Shown: positions 1-5,189 of the stretch, in pieces
How the letters are laid out: each line of letters starts with the position of its first letter
Position numbering within the stretch: the first letter of the stretch is position 1
NCBI GenBank assembly: GCA_003133815.1
Contig: PKZR01000045.1
Location: 1 to 5,559, forward strand
DNA length: 5,559 nt
Direction of reading: 5' to 3'
DNA from: Limisphaerales bacterium
GTDB lineage: Bacteria > Verrucomicrobiota > Verrucomicrobiia > Limisphaerales > UBA11358
Notes under the pieces: model-generated
Databases searched by the model: none
The model's input: only the letters and a program-made list of their open reading frames with translations
What the model was told of the DNA's origin: nothing
Position numbers and translations under genes: made by a program

Positions 1-569
1 GTGATGTGAAGGTCGAGGAGAAATTGGATCAACGCCCGTTCCAGTCGTGCGCCCCAGTTCGTGTAGAGCAAAAATCCGCTGCCGGAAAGTTTTGCGCCGC
101 GCGCGAAATCCACCAGCTTGAGCGATTCGCACAATTCCACGTGCGACTTCGGTTTGAAGGCGAAGTCCGCCTTTCCGCCGTGAACCCGGATCTCCGGATT
201 GTCCTCCGCGGATGTTCCAATCACGACCGATTCGTGCGGCAGGTTTGGCAATTGCAGCATCAACACATCGCGTCCGGCTTCGCTTTCCGCCGCCTGCTTG
301 TCAAGTGCGGCAATTTTTTCACCCAAGTCTTTCGTCTCGGCCTTTTTCGCCTCAGCCTCGGTGATTTTCTTCTGCCCCATCAACGCTCCGATTTCCTTGC
401 TCACGCGATTGCGCTGGGCCTTGAGAGTTTCCACTTCCGAGAGAAGTTTCCGCCGTTGCTCGTCCAGTTTGAGCAGTTCGTCCACTTTTAACTCGTCCCC
501 TGCCCCGCGTGTGGCGAGACGCTGGCGCACAAAATCGGTCTTTTCGCGGATCAACTTGATATCGAGCAT
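1..569 (-). CDS. serS: Seryl-tRNA synthetase, N-terminal part (cut by window edge)
   Basis: This class II aminoacyl-tRNA synthetase charges tRNA-Ser with serine in the cytoplasm. The frame is open from the ATG at 569-567 to the left edge, giving 189 residues of a protein normally near 425. It begins MLDIKLIREKTDFVRQRL, the typical SerS start. Residues about 28-100 are charged and heptad-like (EQRRKLLSEVETLKAQRNRV), matching the long antiparallel coiled-coil arm that grips the tRNA-Ser variable arm. LPNLPHESV (107-115) marks the hinge to the catalytic domain. KLSGSGF (160-166) and GARLERALIQFLLDLH (173-188) lead into class II motif 1; motifs 2 and 3 lie outside the window. No Shine-Dalgarno sequence precedes the ATG, and a consensus -10 sits 6 nt upstream of it, so the message is probably leaderless. 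The gene is divergent from the small membrane-protein gene at 630. Confidence 0.96.
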   Translation of the reverse strand, partial: MLDIKLIREKTDFVRQRLATRGAGDELKVDELLKLDEQRRKLLSEVETLKAQRNRVSKEIGALMGQKKITEAEAKKAETKDLGEKIAALDKQAAESEAGRDVLMLQLPNLPHESVVIGTSAEDNPEIRVHGGKADFAFKPKSHVELCESLKLVDFARGAKLSGSGFLLYTNWGARLERALIQFLLDLHI

Positions 570-575
570 TCGCCA

Positions 576-603
576 ATTATAGAAACGTGCTTGGTCTCGG
601 CAA
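576..603 (-). promoter_or_regulatory. serS promoter, predicted leaderless start
   Basis: Read on the minus strand, TTGCCG (603-598), a 16-nt spacer and a perfect TATAAT (581-576) form a good sigma-70-type promoter. Only 6 nt separate the -10 box from the serS ATG at 569, so a normal initiation point would fall on or next to the A of the start codon. The boxes are seen directly; leaderless transcription is inferred. Confidence 0.72.
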
Positions 604-629
604 GCTGATTGGTTTCAATTCTTCCGACG

Positions 630-959
630 ATGAAATTGCCAGACAGCCTGAACCGGATGTTTAGAGTGCCAAAACTCACATGGCCGCGAATAATTCTCGC
701 GCTTGCCGTGGCGTTGTTTGCCGACGGATTGCAAATTCTCCTCGGAGCGTTCGGCTGGTTGTTTTTGGATCAAGCCATAGATTGCGTCGCAATGGCGCTT
801 ACAAGCTGGCTGATTGGATTTCACTGGCTTCTGCTGCCGACATTCGTTCTCGAACTCGTCCCCGTTTTGGAAGACCTTCCCACATGGACCGCCTGCACCA
901 TCGCCGTCATCGCGCTGCGGAAGCGCGGGCAACGCGACGCCGGGAAATCCTCCGGCTGA
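630..959 (+). CDS. Small integral membrane protein of unknown function
   Basis: I do not recognise this family. The predicted protein has 109 residues from the ATG at 630. In-frame alternatives are a TTG at 609 and an ATG at 657, and no clear Shine-Dalgarno sequence favours any of them. After a basic N-terminus (SLNRMFRVPKLTWPR) there are about three hydrophobic stretches: residues 20-42, 44-64 and 65-96, the last interrupted by an acidic LEDLPTW segment. The tail RKRGQRDAGKSSG is basic. This pattern fits an inner-membrane protein with a cytoplasmic N-terminus by the positive-inside rule. It has no catalytic motif and no signal-peptide cleavage site. It is divergent from serS (60 nt gap) and 42 nt upstream of leuD in the same direction, so it may be cotranscribed with leuD. 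The coherent helices and a downstream gene in the same orientation support it being real. Confidence 0.72.
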   Translation: MKLPDSLNRMFRVPKLTWPRIILALAVALFADGLQILLGAFGWLFLDQAIDCVAMALTSWLIGFHWLLLPTFVLELVPVLEDLPTWTACTIAVIALRKRGQRDAGKSSG

Positions 960-1001
960 AATCTATTTGAAAATTCCCGCCCCAGACGCCACACTGTTCG
1001 C

Positions 1002-1559
1002 ATGACGAAATCTGTTTTTACCGGCCCCGTTTTTGTCGTGCGCGACAACATTGACACCGACCAGATCATCTCCGCGCAATTTTTGAACCTCGTGCCCACC
1101 ATCGTCGAGGAATACGAGAAGCTCGGCAGCTACGCCCTCGACGGCCTGCCCAAATCCCTCTACCCCGTCCGCTTCGTCAAGGAAGGTGCGCTCGACAGCG
1201 AATTTCCCATCGTCGTGGCCGGCAAGAATTTCGGCTGCGGCAGCTCACGCGAACACGCCCCCATCGCCCTCGGCTCGGCCGGATGCAAGATTGTGCTCGC
1301 CGAAAGCTTTGCGCGCATCTTCTTCCGCAACTCCGTCGCCACCGGCGAACTCTATCCCTGCGAAATCACCGAACGCCTCTGCGACACCCTGAAGACCGGC
1401 GACGTCGTGACCGTTGACCTCGACGCCGCCACCGTCACCGTCAAGGCGACCGGCAAAGTCATCAAATTCAAACCGCTCGGCGACGTCCGCCCCGTCGTGG
1501 ACGCCGGCGGCCTGTTCAATTACGCGCGCCAAAGCGGGATGATTGCCGCGCAAAAATAA
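1002..1559 (+). CDS. leuD: 3-isopropylmalate dehydratase small subunit
   Basis: LeuD is the swivelling-domain subunit that pairs with the 4Fe-4S subunit LeuC to isomerise 2-isopropylmalate to 3-isopropylmalate in leucine synthesis. The 185-residue protein carries the family signatures: DNIDTDQI (15-22), GKNFGCGSSREHAP (74-87, the substrate-gripping loop with the GxxSSREH signature) and ESFARIFFRN (101-110). Its length lies between the short archaeal-type form (about 165) and the proteobacterial form (about 200). After FFRN the sequence reads SVATGELYP rather than the more usual asparagine- and glycine-rich segment, so a homoaconitase-type or broad-specificity small subunit cannot be excluded. 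LeuC is not in the window. The ATG at 1002 has no Shine-Dalgarno sequence; a weak TTGAAA (967-972) with a poor -10 lies upstream. GC content is clearly higher than in the minus-strand genes further right. Confidence 0.94.
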   Translation: MTKSVFTGPVFVVRDNIDTDQIISAQFLNLVPTIVEEYEKLGSYALDGLPKSLYPVRFVKEGALDSEFPIVVAGKNFGCGSSREHAPIALGSAGCKIVLAESFARIFFRNSVATGELYPCEITERLCDTLKTGDVVTVDLDAATVTVKATGKVIKFKPLGDVRPVVDAGGLFNYARQSGMIAAQK

Positions 1560-1569
1560 TTTTCTGCTT

Positions 1570-1881
1570 ATGCCCTCGGCATTGACGCGATTCAAAAAGC
1601 CATTCGGCAAAGCGAAAGGAGTGAAACTGACTGGCGCGCGTTATCTTGCTTGGAAAGATGCGTTCCAAGTTGATTTTGAAGATGGCATTGCATTTCTTGA
1701 ACCGCACAAATCCATCCGAAAAGCCAATCGCATTTCTGCCGAGGCGCAAATCGTGCGGGTGGAACTTGAGGACGAATTAAAATACGGTTTCTTCGTCCAT
1801 TACGACAACGGCCAGACCGCAGAAGTTTCGTGGGCTTTTATTCGCGAACTGCCGCCCAAGAATTGTCCGCATTGTAAGTGA
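1570..1881 (+). CDS. Conserved-looking small protein of unknown function, C-terminal CPHC
   Basis: This 103-residue protein starts at the ATG at 1570, 10 nt after the leuD stop. A TTG at 1543 inside leuD would add nine residues and is less likely. I do not recognise the family with confidence. Two similar strand-turn-strand units are visible: FQVDFEDGIAFLEPHKSI (residues about 32-49) and FFVHYDNGQTAEVSWAFI (about 75-92). Each is a hydrophobic strand, an acidic DG/NG turn and a second strand, which suggests a small beta-rich domain. The middle is charged (RKANRISAEAQIVRVELEDEL). The end, NCPHCK, has a CxxC-type pair that could bind metal or be redox-active. The DG-turn strand recalls DUF2442/DUF971-type proteins, but I cannot assign it to either. 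It may be cotranscribed with leuD. It converges on the desaturase with only 6 nt between stop codons and no terminator hairpin in that gap. Confidence 0.8.
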   Translation: MPSALTRFKKPFGKAKGVKLTGARYLAWKDAFQVDFEDGIAFLEPHKSIRKANRISAEAQIVRVELEDELKYGFFVHYDNGQTAEVSWAFIRELPPKNCPHCK

Positions 1882-1887
1882 CGCGCT

Positions 1888-2903
1888 TTACTTCGCCGGC
1901 TTGCTTTCGCTGATAAATTCTTCTTGCTGCCAAATTCTTCGCCACGCCTCGCCGAAAGGAACTCGATTGTAGCGGTCAGGAAAATGTTTTTGGAGAAGCC
2001 TTGAAACTTCGGGGTAATAGCGTGGATTCATGCCTGGAAAAACATGGTGTTCGGTGTGATAAGAAAAATTGTCGTGCAGCCAGTCCATCCAGCGCGGAAC
2101 AATTACAGAAGTTGAACCGACGAGTGGATCGGAGTGCTCGCAAAGCGGATTCAGAAAGTGATTGGTGAACACATAAAGCATCACCACGGACGACGCCACC
2201 AGAATAGCTGCGGGCGAAGCCCAAACATAACGCCAAGCGTTTCCGCCAACGCAAAGCCAGACAGCATACTGAATAATTCCGATGACGCCGAGATCAATGA
2301 CAATGGAAGTTCGTTGCTTGGTAGTATAACTCGGTTTGTAAGGAACGACTGATGGTTTGGAAATGCCCGGCAGCAGCGAAGCGATTATATTACGAACGAT
2401 GTAGGCAACAAAGTGAAAGAGAAAAAGTGGGTGACGCAGCGGCGTCTTGCGATTGGGATAAAAAGCCCGCGTGTAGGCCCAAATAACAAGCGTTCGCTCG
2501 CTCTTGCGAAATGGCCGGCAGGGTCAGAGACAGTGTTTGTCTCCACATGATGCGTCTGGTTGTGGACTCGTCGCCATAAAGTTGGAGGTATCAAGTTCAA
2601 TCCCCACAGCAGAAATTCCAATGTTCGACGAGCGAGTTTGTTTTGAACCACAGAATTGTGGCTGATGTCATGTGCGAGAAAGGCAAGGCACGCGAGACTG
2701 TGTCCAATCACCACTGCACACAGAGGACCAACCCACCATTTATTTACTTCCCGGAGCATGAGATAACCGAGACAAACCAATAATAAGTTCAAGCCAATGC
2801 GCCACGAGTTTCGTGAGTCTGGCGCAAATGCTTGAGGCGGCAAGAGGGGGCGCAGGACGCGACCATATTCTGATGCCGATTTGAGTTTTGAACTTGGCGT
2901 CAT
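1888..2903 (-). pseudogene. Fatty acid desaturase, split by a single-base frameshift
   Basis: Membrane-bound di-iron fatty acid desaturases use O2 to put a double bond into an acyl chain. All three histidine boxes are present: HDISH (residues 78-82) and HNQTHH (114-119) in the upstream frame, and HTEHH (positions 2058-2044, residue 283 of the repaired protein) in the downstream frame. The upstream frame (ATG at 2903) is good as far as ETNTVSDP at residues 121-128. It then continues out of register to a stop near 2385. The correct sense resumes at 2517 as RPFRKSERTLVIWAYTRAFYP and stays open to the TAA at 1888. Adding one base in the GCCGGCC tract (2513-2519) gives one frame of 338 residues, a normal length for the family, with hydrophobic helices around residues 34-51, 57-78 and 93-108. 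The gene follows the methyltransferase by 3 nt. The break is a real mutation or a base-calling error; the clean remainder favours a recent event. Confidence 0.9.
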
Positions 2904-2906
2904 ACT

Positions 2907-3836
2907 TCATTCCTTTTGTGCACGAAGGAATAAATTCACTCCTTCAGGTTCGCTTTCAATGCTGACTGATTTGGCTGGCAGACCAGCAACGGTAGCTAGG
3001 CGGAGTAAGTCCTCTTCGCTTCGATGATTCAGAATCCATTCGCCGACCAATTCCATGTAAGCTCGCGTTGGATTCGCAGGGCAAAAATTGCCAAGCACCA
3101 GTTCACCGCCAGACTCAAGCGTTCGCCACAAACGCCGAAGGAGCAAAACAAACAGATTGTCGTTGAGATAATCAAACAGACCCGCAGACCAAATTATTTT
3201 TGGTGGATTGGCTGGATGAAATCGAAGCGCATTTGCACAGAAAAAATTGATTTTGTCGGGAAATGGCGCACAGAGTTTTGCAGCGAATGCGTTAGCATTT
3301 TTGTCATGGTCAACACAATCAATGACAAATCCGCTGTCTGGATTTTCAGTGAAGTATTCAGACATGTCACGCGCTGAACCACTACCGAGATTCAACACGC
3401 GAACATTGCGTCCGGGGTGAAGCATTTCAAGAGAATGAAGCCAGTTCTTGAAAAATCGTTTCCGATTCCGCACGGCGTTTGGCGCTGCTTGAGCGTGAAA
3501 ATAAATGTCCCAGTTGGCCAATTCGGGTTTAGGAGAAATCCGACTTTGGTAGATTCTTTCAATGATTTCGTAATCCCCCGAATATCCGTGCGGTTTCGTA
3601 AATGAAAAACCCTGCATTGTTTCTGGAGTCATTGCGTCTCCAAGTTCCGCCCAAAGCGAATGTAGTTCCGTTTGTGACAAACTGTCGGTTGCTTTTATGG
3701 CCGCCAAATTATTTAGCCAGCGAGTGAAACCCTCATAGTCTTGTGGCTTCGGTCCTCCTTGAGATGCGAGTCGCTGAACAAAACTGCGATGCTCATTGAG
3801 GAGATGGGCTTGTCCGTTTGACTTTAATGATTTCAT
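2907..3836 (-). CDS. Class I SAM-dependent methyltransferase, possibly acting on a lipid or fatty acid
   Basis: The protein has 309 residues from the ATG at 3836; a TTG at 3857 would add seven. Residues about 1-130 form a helical N-terminal part containing KPHGYSGDYE (81-90), a signature of a methyltransferase subgroup often labelled 'extracellular factor 3-hydroxypalmitate methyl ester biosynthesis'. The Rossmann domain follows: motif I VLNLGSGSARD (147-157) for SAM binding, acidic motif II VIDCVDHD (171-178) for the ribose, ANALRF (201-206), SAGLFDYLND (217-226) and RTLESGGELVLGNF (238-251). Then comes WILNHRSEEDL (267-277), and a final strand ends at the TGA. No signal peptide or membrane segment is visible, so it is cytoplasmic. 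The fold is certain; a lipid substrate is inferred from the subgroup label and the desaturase encoded 3 nt downstream. Upstream, weak AAAGG and two ggcgc(g)aactcaa copies are the only regulatory hints. GC content is lower than in leuD, compatible with transfer. Confidence 0.88.
   Translation of the reverse strand: MKSLKSNGQAHLLNEHRSFVQRLASQGGPKPQDYEGFTRWLNNLAAIKATDSLSQTELHSLWAELGDAMTPETMQGFSFTKPHGYSGDYEIIERIYQSRISPKPELANWDIYFHAQAAPNAVRNRKRFFKNWLHSLEMLHPGRNVRVLNLGSGSARDMSEYFTENPDSGFVIDCVDHDKNANAFAAKLCAPFPDKINFFCANALRFHPANPPKIIWSAGLFDYLNDNLFVLLLRRLWRTLESGGELVLGNFCPANPTRAYMELVGEWILNHRSEEDLLRLATVAGLPAKSVSIESEPEGVNLFLRAQKE
2911..2915 (-). promoter_or_regulatory. Ribosome binding site of the desaturase gene
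   Basis: AAGGA at 2915-2911 (minus strand) lies 7 nt before the ATG at 2903, at the very 3' end of the methyltransferase gene. It supports the chosen start and suggests translational coupling of the two genes. It is one of the few clear Shine-Dalgarno sequences in this window. Confidence 0.7.
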
Positions 3837-3850
3837 GGTCGGTTGCCTTT

Positions 3851-3893
3851 GGCGCAACTCAAACCACGGGAACAGAAGGGGCGCGAACTCAAC
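3851..3893. repeat. Pair of short direct repeats upstream of the methyltransferase gene
   Basis: GGCGCAACTCAA (3851-3862) and GGCGCGAACTCAA (about 3880-3892) differ by one inserted G and lie about three helical turns apart, just upstream of the methyltransferase start. They could be operator half-sites, but their short length means chance is possible. Confidence 0.35.
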
Positions 3894-3898
3894 GCACC

Positions 3899-4012
3899 CT
3901 CGGTAGAGGCACCGCTAAGCGCCCATGCAAAGAAGTGACATCAAGCCGCGCCCGATGGGCGCGCGCTCGACACGGTCTCTTTGCATTTGAAAATTAGCGG
4001 TTTTCTACCGAG
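3899..4012. repeat. 114-bp multi-segment inverted repeat (structured intergenic element)
   Basis: Nested complementary arms run through the whole element. CTCGGTAGA (3899-3907) pairs with TCTACCGAG (4004-4012). CCGCTAA (3912-3918) pairs with TTAGCGG (3994-4000). ATGCAAAGA (3925-3933) pairs with TCTTTGCAT (3978-3986). At the centre is a hairpin CGCGCCC-GAT-GGGCGCG (3947-3963). Between the third arm and the hairpin, GTG and TCAAGC also pair with GCTCGA and CAC, with one mismatch. Internal loops are small and nearly symmetric (4/3 and 6/7 nt), so transcribed RNA would form one long rod. It lies between divergent genes, in a gene-free interval. It could be a non-coding RNA, a mobile palindromic element (MITE or REP-like) or a regulatory structure. 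The pairing is seen directly; the role is unknown. Confidence 0.8.
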
Positions 4013-4177
4013 ACCCGCAGCCGAAGCTACGCAAAATTATTTTGTGTTTGTTTGATTACAGTTTTATTTGTGCCTTTTTTTGGTTGTTACTAACAAATTC
4101 AGAATAGCCAGACAGCCGGGCGGGAGCAACGGTTTTGCGTTCTTTCGCGGCAATTGATTTCGCTTCCCGTTTCGCCG
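4013..4177. other. Gene-free interval, AT-rich at its start
   Basis: Together with 3837-4012 this makes a stretch of nearly 390 bases without a gene. Positions about 4029-4100 are strongly AT-rich with runs of T (a seven-T run ends near 4081), unlike both flanks. I see no convincing ORF, tRNA or terminator. The AT-rich part may hold the promoter for the structured element or for the divergent methyltransferase. Confidence 0.5.
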
Positions 4178-4227
4178 CATTTCACAACTTGCCGGTCAGG
4201 ATTGGGCTGTGTTATGTTGCTGCCATG
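4178..4227 (+). repeat. Duplicated antitoxin control region, copy 1
   Basis: These 50 bases end in the ATG of the first DUF433 gene and match 4431-4480 at about 45 of 50 positions without gaps, exactly 253 nt apart. The conserved core includes ACTTGCCGG, CAGGATTGG, TGTGTTAT and TTGCTGCCATG. The match fades quickly inside the genes, so the non-coding part is conserved more strongly than the coding part. Confidence 0.88.
4189..4215 (+). promoter_or_regulatory. Predicted promoter of the first DUF433 gene, near-leaderless
   Basis: TTGCCG (4189-4194) and TGTTAT (4210-4215) are candidate -35 and -10 boxes with a 15-nt spacer, and the ATG lies 9 nt further on. No Shine-Dalgarno sequence is present. 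Transcription would begin within a few bases of the ATG. The -35 is identical to that of serS. The short spacer makes the exact -10 uncertain. Confidence 0.5.
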
Positions 4228-4437
4228 AAATCGAAAAGCGTAGTGGTGGTTGACCCGGAAATCATGAGCGGCACGCCGTGCTTCGCCGGCACACGCGTTC
4301 CCGCCCGCACGTTGATTGATCATCTCGAAGGCGGCGATTCGCTAGAAGTTTTTTTGAAAGATTTCCCCACCGTGACCCGCGAACAAGCCATTGCTTTCCT
4401 TGAAGAAGCCAGCGAACGGATGCTGGTCGCCATTTGA
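4225..4437 (+). CDS. DUF433 family antitoxin-like protein, first copy
   Basis: DUF433 proteins are small, probably DNA-binding proteins usually paired with a PIN-like toxin; as antitoxins they are thought to neutralise the toxin and repress their own promoter. The 70-residue protein starts at the ATG at 4225 and shows the family pattern: VDPEIMSGTPCFAGTRVPA (residues 9-27), TLIDHLEGG (29-37), then SLEVFLKDFPTVTREQAIAFLEEA (39-62), whose last helices resemble a helix-turn-helix. It is about 47% identical to the next protein. No toxin gene follows it directly: its TGA (4435-4437) overlaps the start of the second control-region copy. It may share the downstream toxin, regulate the locus, or be an orphan left by tandem duplication. 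Confidence 0.88.
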   Translation: MKSKSVVVVDPEIMSGTPCFAGTRVPARTLIDHLEGGDSLEVFLKDFPTVTREQAIAFLEEASERMLVAI

Positions 4438-4480
4438 CAACTTGCCGGACAGGATTGGCTTGTGTTATCTTGCTGCCATG
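4431..4480 (+). repeat. Duplicated antitoxin control region, copy 2
   Basis: This is the second copy of the 50-bp segment at 4178-4227, with five substitutions and no gaps. It starts inside the last codons of the first DUF433 gene and ends at the ATG of the second, so the whole gap between the two genes is occupied by it. The repeat unit of 253 nt equals one gene plus its control region, as expected for a tandem duplication. Confidence 0.88.
4442..4468 (+). promoter_or_regulatory. Predicted promoter of the second DUF433 / toxin pair, near-leaderless
   Basis: TTGCCG (4442-4447) and TGTTAT (4463-4468) repeat the arrangement of copy 1, with the ATG at 4478 9 nt beyond the -10. A consensus TTGACA (4434-4439) is also present in this copy only, but it is 23 nt from the -10 and too far to pair with it. 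No Shine-Dalgarno sequence precedes the ATG. Confidence 0.5.
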
Positions 4481-4696
4481 AGTGCGAAAGATTTGATCAC
4501 GATTGACCCGGAAATTCTGGGCGGCACGCCCGTGTTCAAAGACACGCGCGTGCCCGTCGAAACGCTTTTCGATTATCTCGAAGATAATTATTCGCTCGAC
4601 GAGTTTTTGGAATGTTTCCCGTCCGTGACGCGCGCGATGGCCTGCCGGATTCTGGAACGCTCCGAGTCGGCACTGCTTGAGCCGGTCGCGGCATGA
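4478..4696 (+). CDS. DUF433 family antitoxin, second copy, paired with the toxin gene
   Basis: The 72-residue protein starts at the ATG at 4478. It carries the DUF433 pattern: IDPEILGGTPVFKDTRVPV (residues 9-27), TLFDYLEDNYSLDEFLECFP (29-48), then VTRAMACRILERSE, a helix pair suited to DNA binding. Its stop overlaps the toxin start as ATGA (4693-4696), so translation of the two is probably coupled, which fits an antitoxin made first and in excess. It differs from the first copy mostly in the linker and the last helix, regions that could set partner specificity. The control region upstream is nearly the same as for copy 1, so both antitoxins may bind both sites. The family is recognised from its motif; antitoxin activity is inferred from context. 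Confidence 0.92.
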   Translation: MSAKDLITIDPEILGGTPVFKDTRVPVETLFDYLEDNYSLDEFLECFPSVTRAMACRILERSESALLEPVAA

Positions 4697-5010
4697 AGAT
4701 TCTGCTCGATGAGTGCGTGCCGTGGCCGATGCACCGCCTGCTCGTCGGTCACGAATGTCGCACCGCGCAACAGCAAGGTTGGGGCGGAATCAAAAACGGT
4801 CGGCTGCTTCAATTGGCGGAAGGCGAATTTGATTTGTTCATCACTTCTGACCAAAACGTGCGCTATCAGCAAAATCTCGCCGGACGCAAAATCGCGATTT
4901 TGGAACTTTCTACAAACAAATTGCGTCGCATCGAAGCCGCCGCAAATTTGATTCAAGCGACTGTCACTTCGATTAAGTCAGCCGAATTTCGTCAACTAGA
5001 AATTCCGTAA
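4693..5010 (+). CDS. DUF5615 PIN-like toxin
   Basis: DUF5615 proteins are PIN-like (Mut7-C-related) predicted ribonucleases that form toxin-antitoxin pairs with DUF433 proteins. This 105-residue protein starts KILLDECVP, giving the first acidic residues D6 and E7. The GWGGIKNGRLLQLAEGEFD segment (29-47) and FITSDQNVRYQQNLAGRK (49-66), with D47 and D53, supply the other conserved acidic positions expected to bind the catalytic metal. The final part, IAILEL then an EAAANLIQAT helix, matches the family's closing strand and helix. Length is typical. The start codon overlaps the stop of the second DUF433 gene by 4 nt. Nothing appears broken, so it should be functional. The following remnant begins 5 nt after its TAA. 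Confidence 0.92.
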   Translation: MKILLDECVPWPMHRLLVGHECRTAQQQGWGGIKNGRLLQLAEGEFDLFITSDQNVRYQQNLAGRKIAILELSTNKLRRIEAAANLIQATVTSIKSAEFRQLEIP

Positions 5011-5015
5011 ATGCG

Positions 5016-5189
5016 ATGGATTTGAATTTACTCCCCTGCCCTCGCTCGCTGAAAATTCTTCGCGGCACATTCACGCTGCCGAAGCAGAAACCGCTGGCCG
5101 CAATCAAAGTCGTCCGCATCCATTCCGCGCCGGATCATCCCGAAGGCTACGCGCTGGCGATTTCCAAAACCGGAATTGAAATTTCCTTC
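5016..5189 (+). pseudogene. N-terminal remnant resembling GH20 beta-N-acetylhexosaminidase
   Basis: The frame starts at the ATG at 5016. LNLLPCPRSLKILRGTFTLP (residues 3-22) looks like the start of the non-catalytic domain 2 of glycoside hydrolase family 20 enzymes. HPEGYALAISKTGIEI (41-56) looks like that domain's later EGYxLxI...GIxI strand pair. In intact enzymes these two blocks are, as I recall, separated by many tens of residues; here only about 18 lie between them, suggesting an internal deletion. Similarity ends after ISF (about 5189), where the sequence changes to a different protein in another frame. The catalytic domain is absent. The frame stays open by chance to 5531 through the terminator, which I do not regard as coding. 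The GH20 assignment is from memory of the motif pattern. Confidence 0.55.

Noticed and set aside
1..582. Plus-strand reading frames at 6-491 and 199-582
   Set aside because: They are shadows of the minus-strand serS gene, which has clear family motifs throughout.
1876..1892. Weak complementarity between the two convergent gene ends as a bidirectional terminator
   Set aside because: Only about four base pairs can form and there is no T-run.
3024..3605. Plus-strand frames at 3024-3377 and 3417-3605
   Set aside because: They lie opposite the methyltransferase gene, show no family features and have no start signals.
3887..4060. Possible integron attC site around the long inverted repeat (ACTCAAC at 3887-3893 fits RYYYAAC; toxin-antitoxin genes are common cassettes)
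   Set aside because: No matching GTTRRRY core site is found at the right end after 4012, and the genes are not arranged as cassettes.
4135..4224. N-terminal extension of the first DUF433 gene from a TTG at 4135
   Set aside because: DUF433 proteins normally start just before the DPE motif, and the upstream bases look like a promoter region repeated before the second gene. The alternative is kept as a caveat in the finding.
4693..5010. Toxin annotated as a VapC-type PIN ribonuclease
   Set aside because: The LLDE start, the TSDQNVRYQQN segment and the DUF433 partner fit DUF5615 better than classical VapC/VapB.
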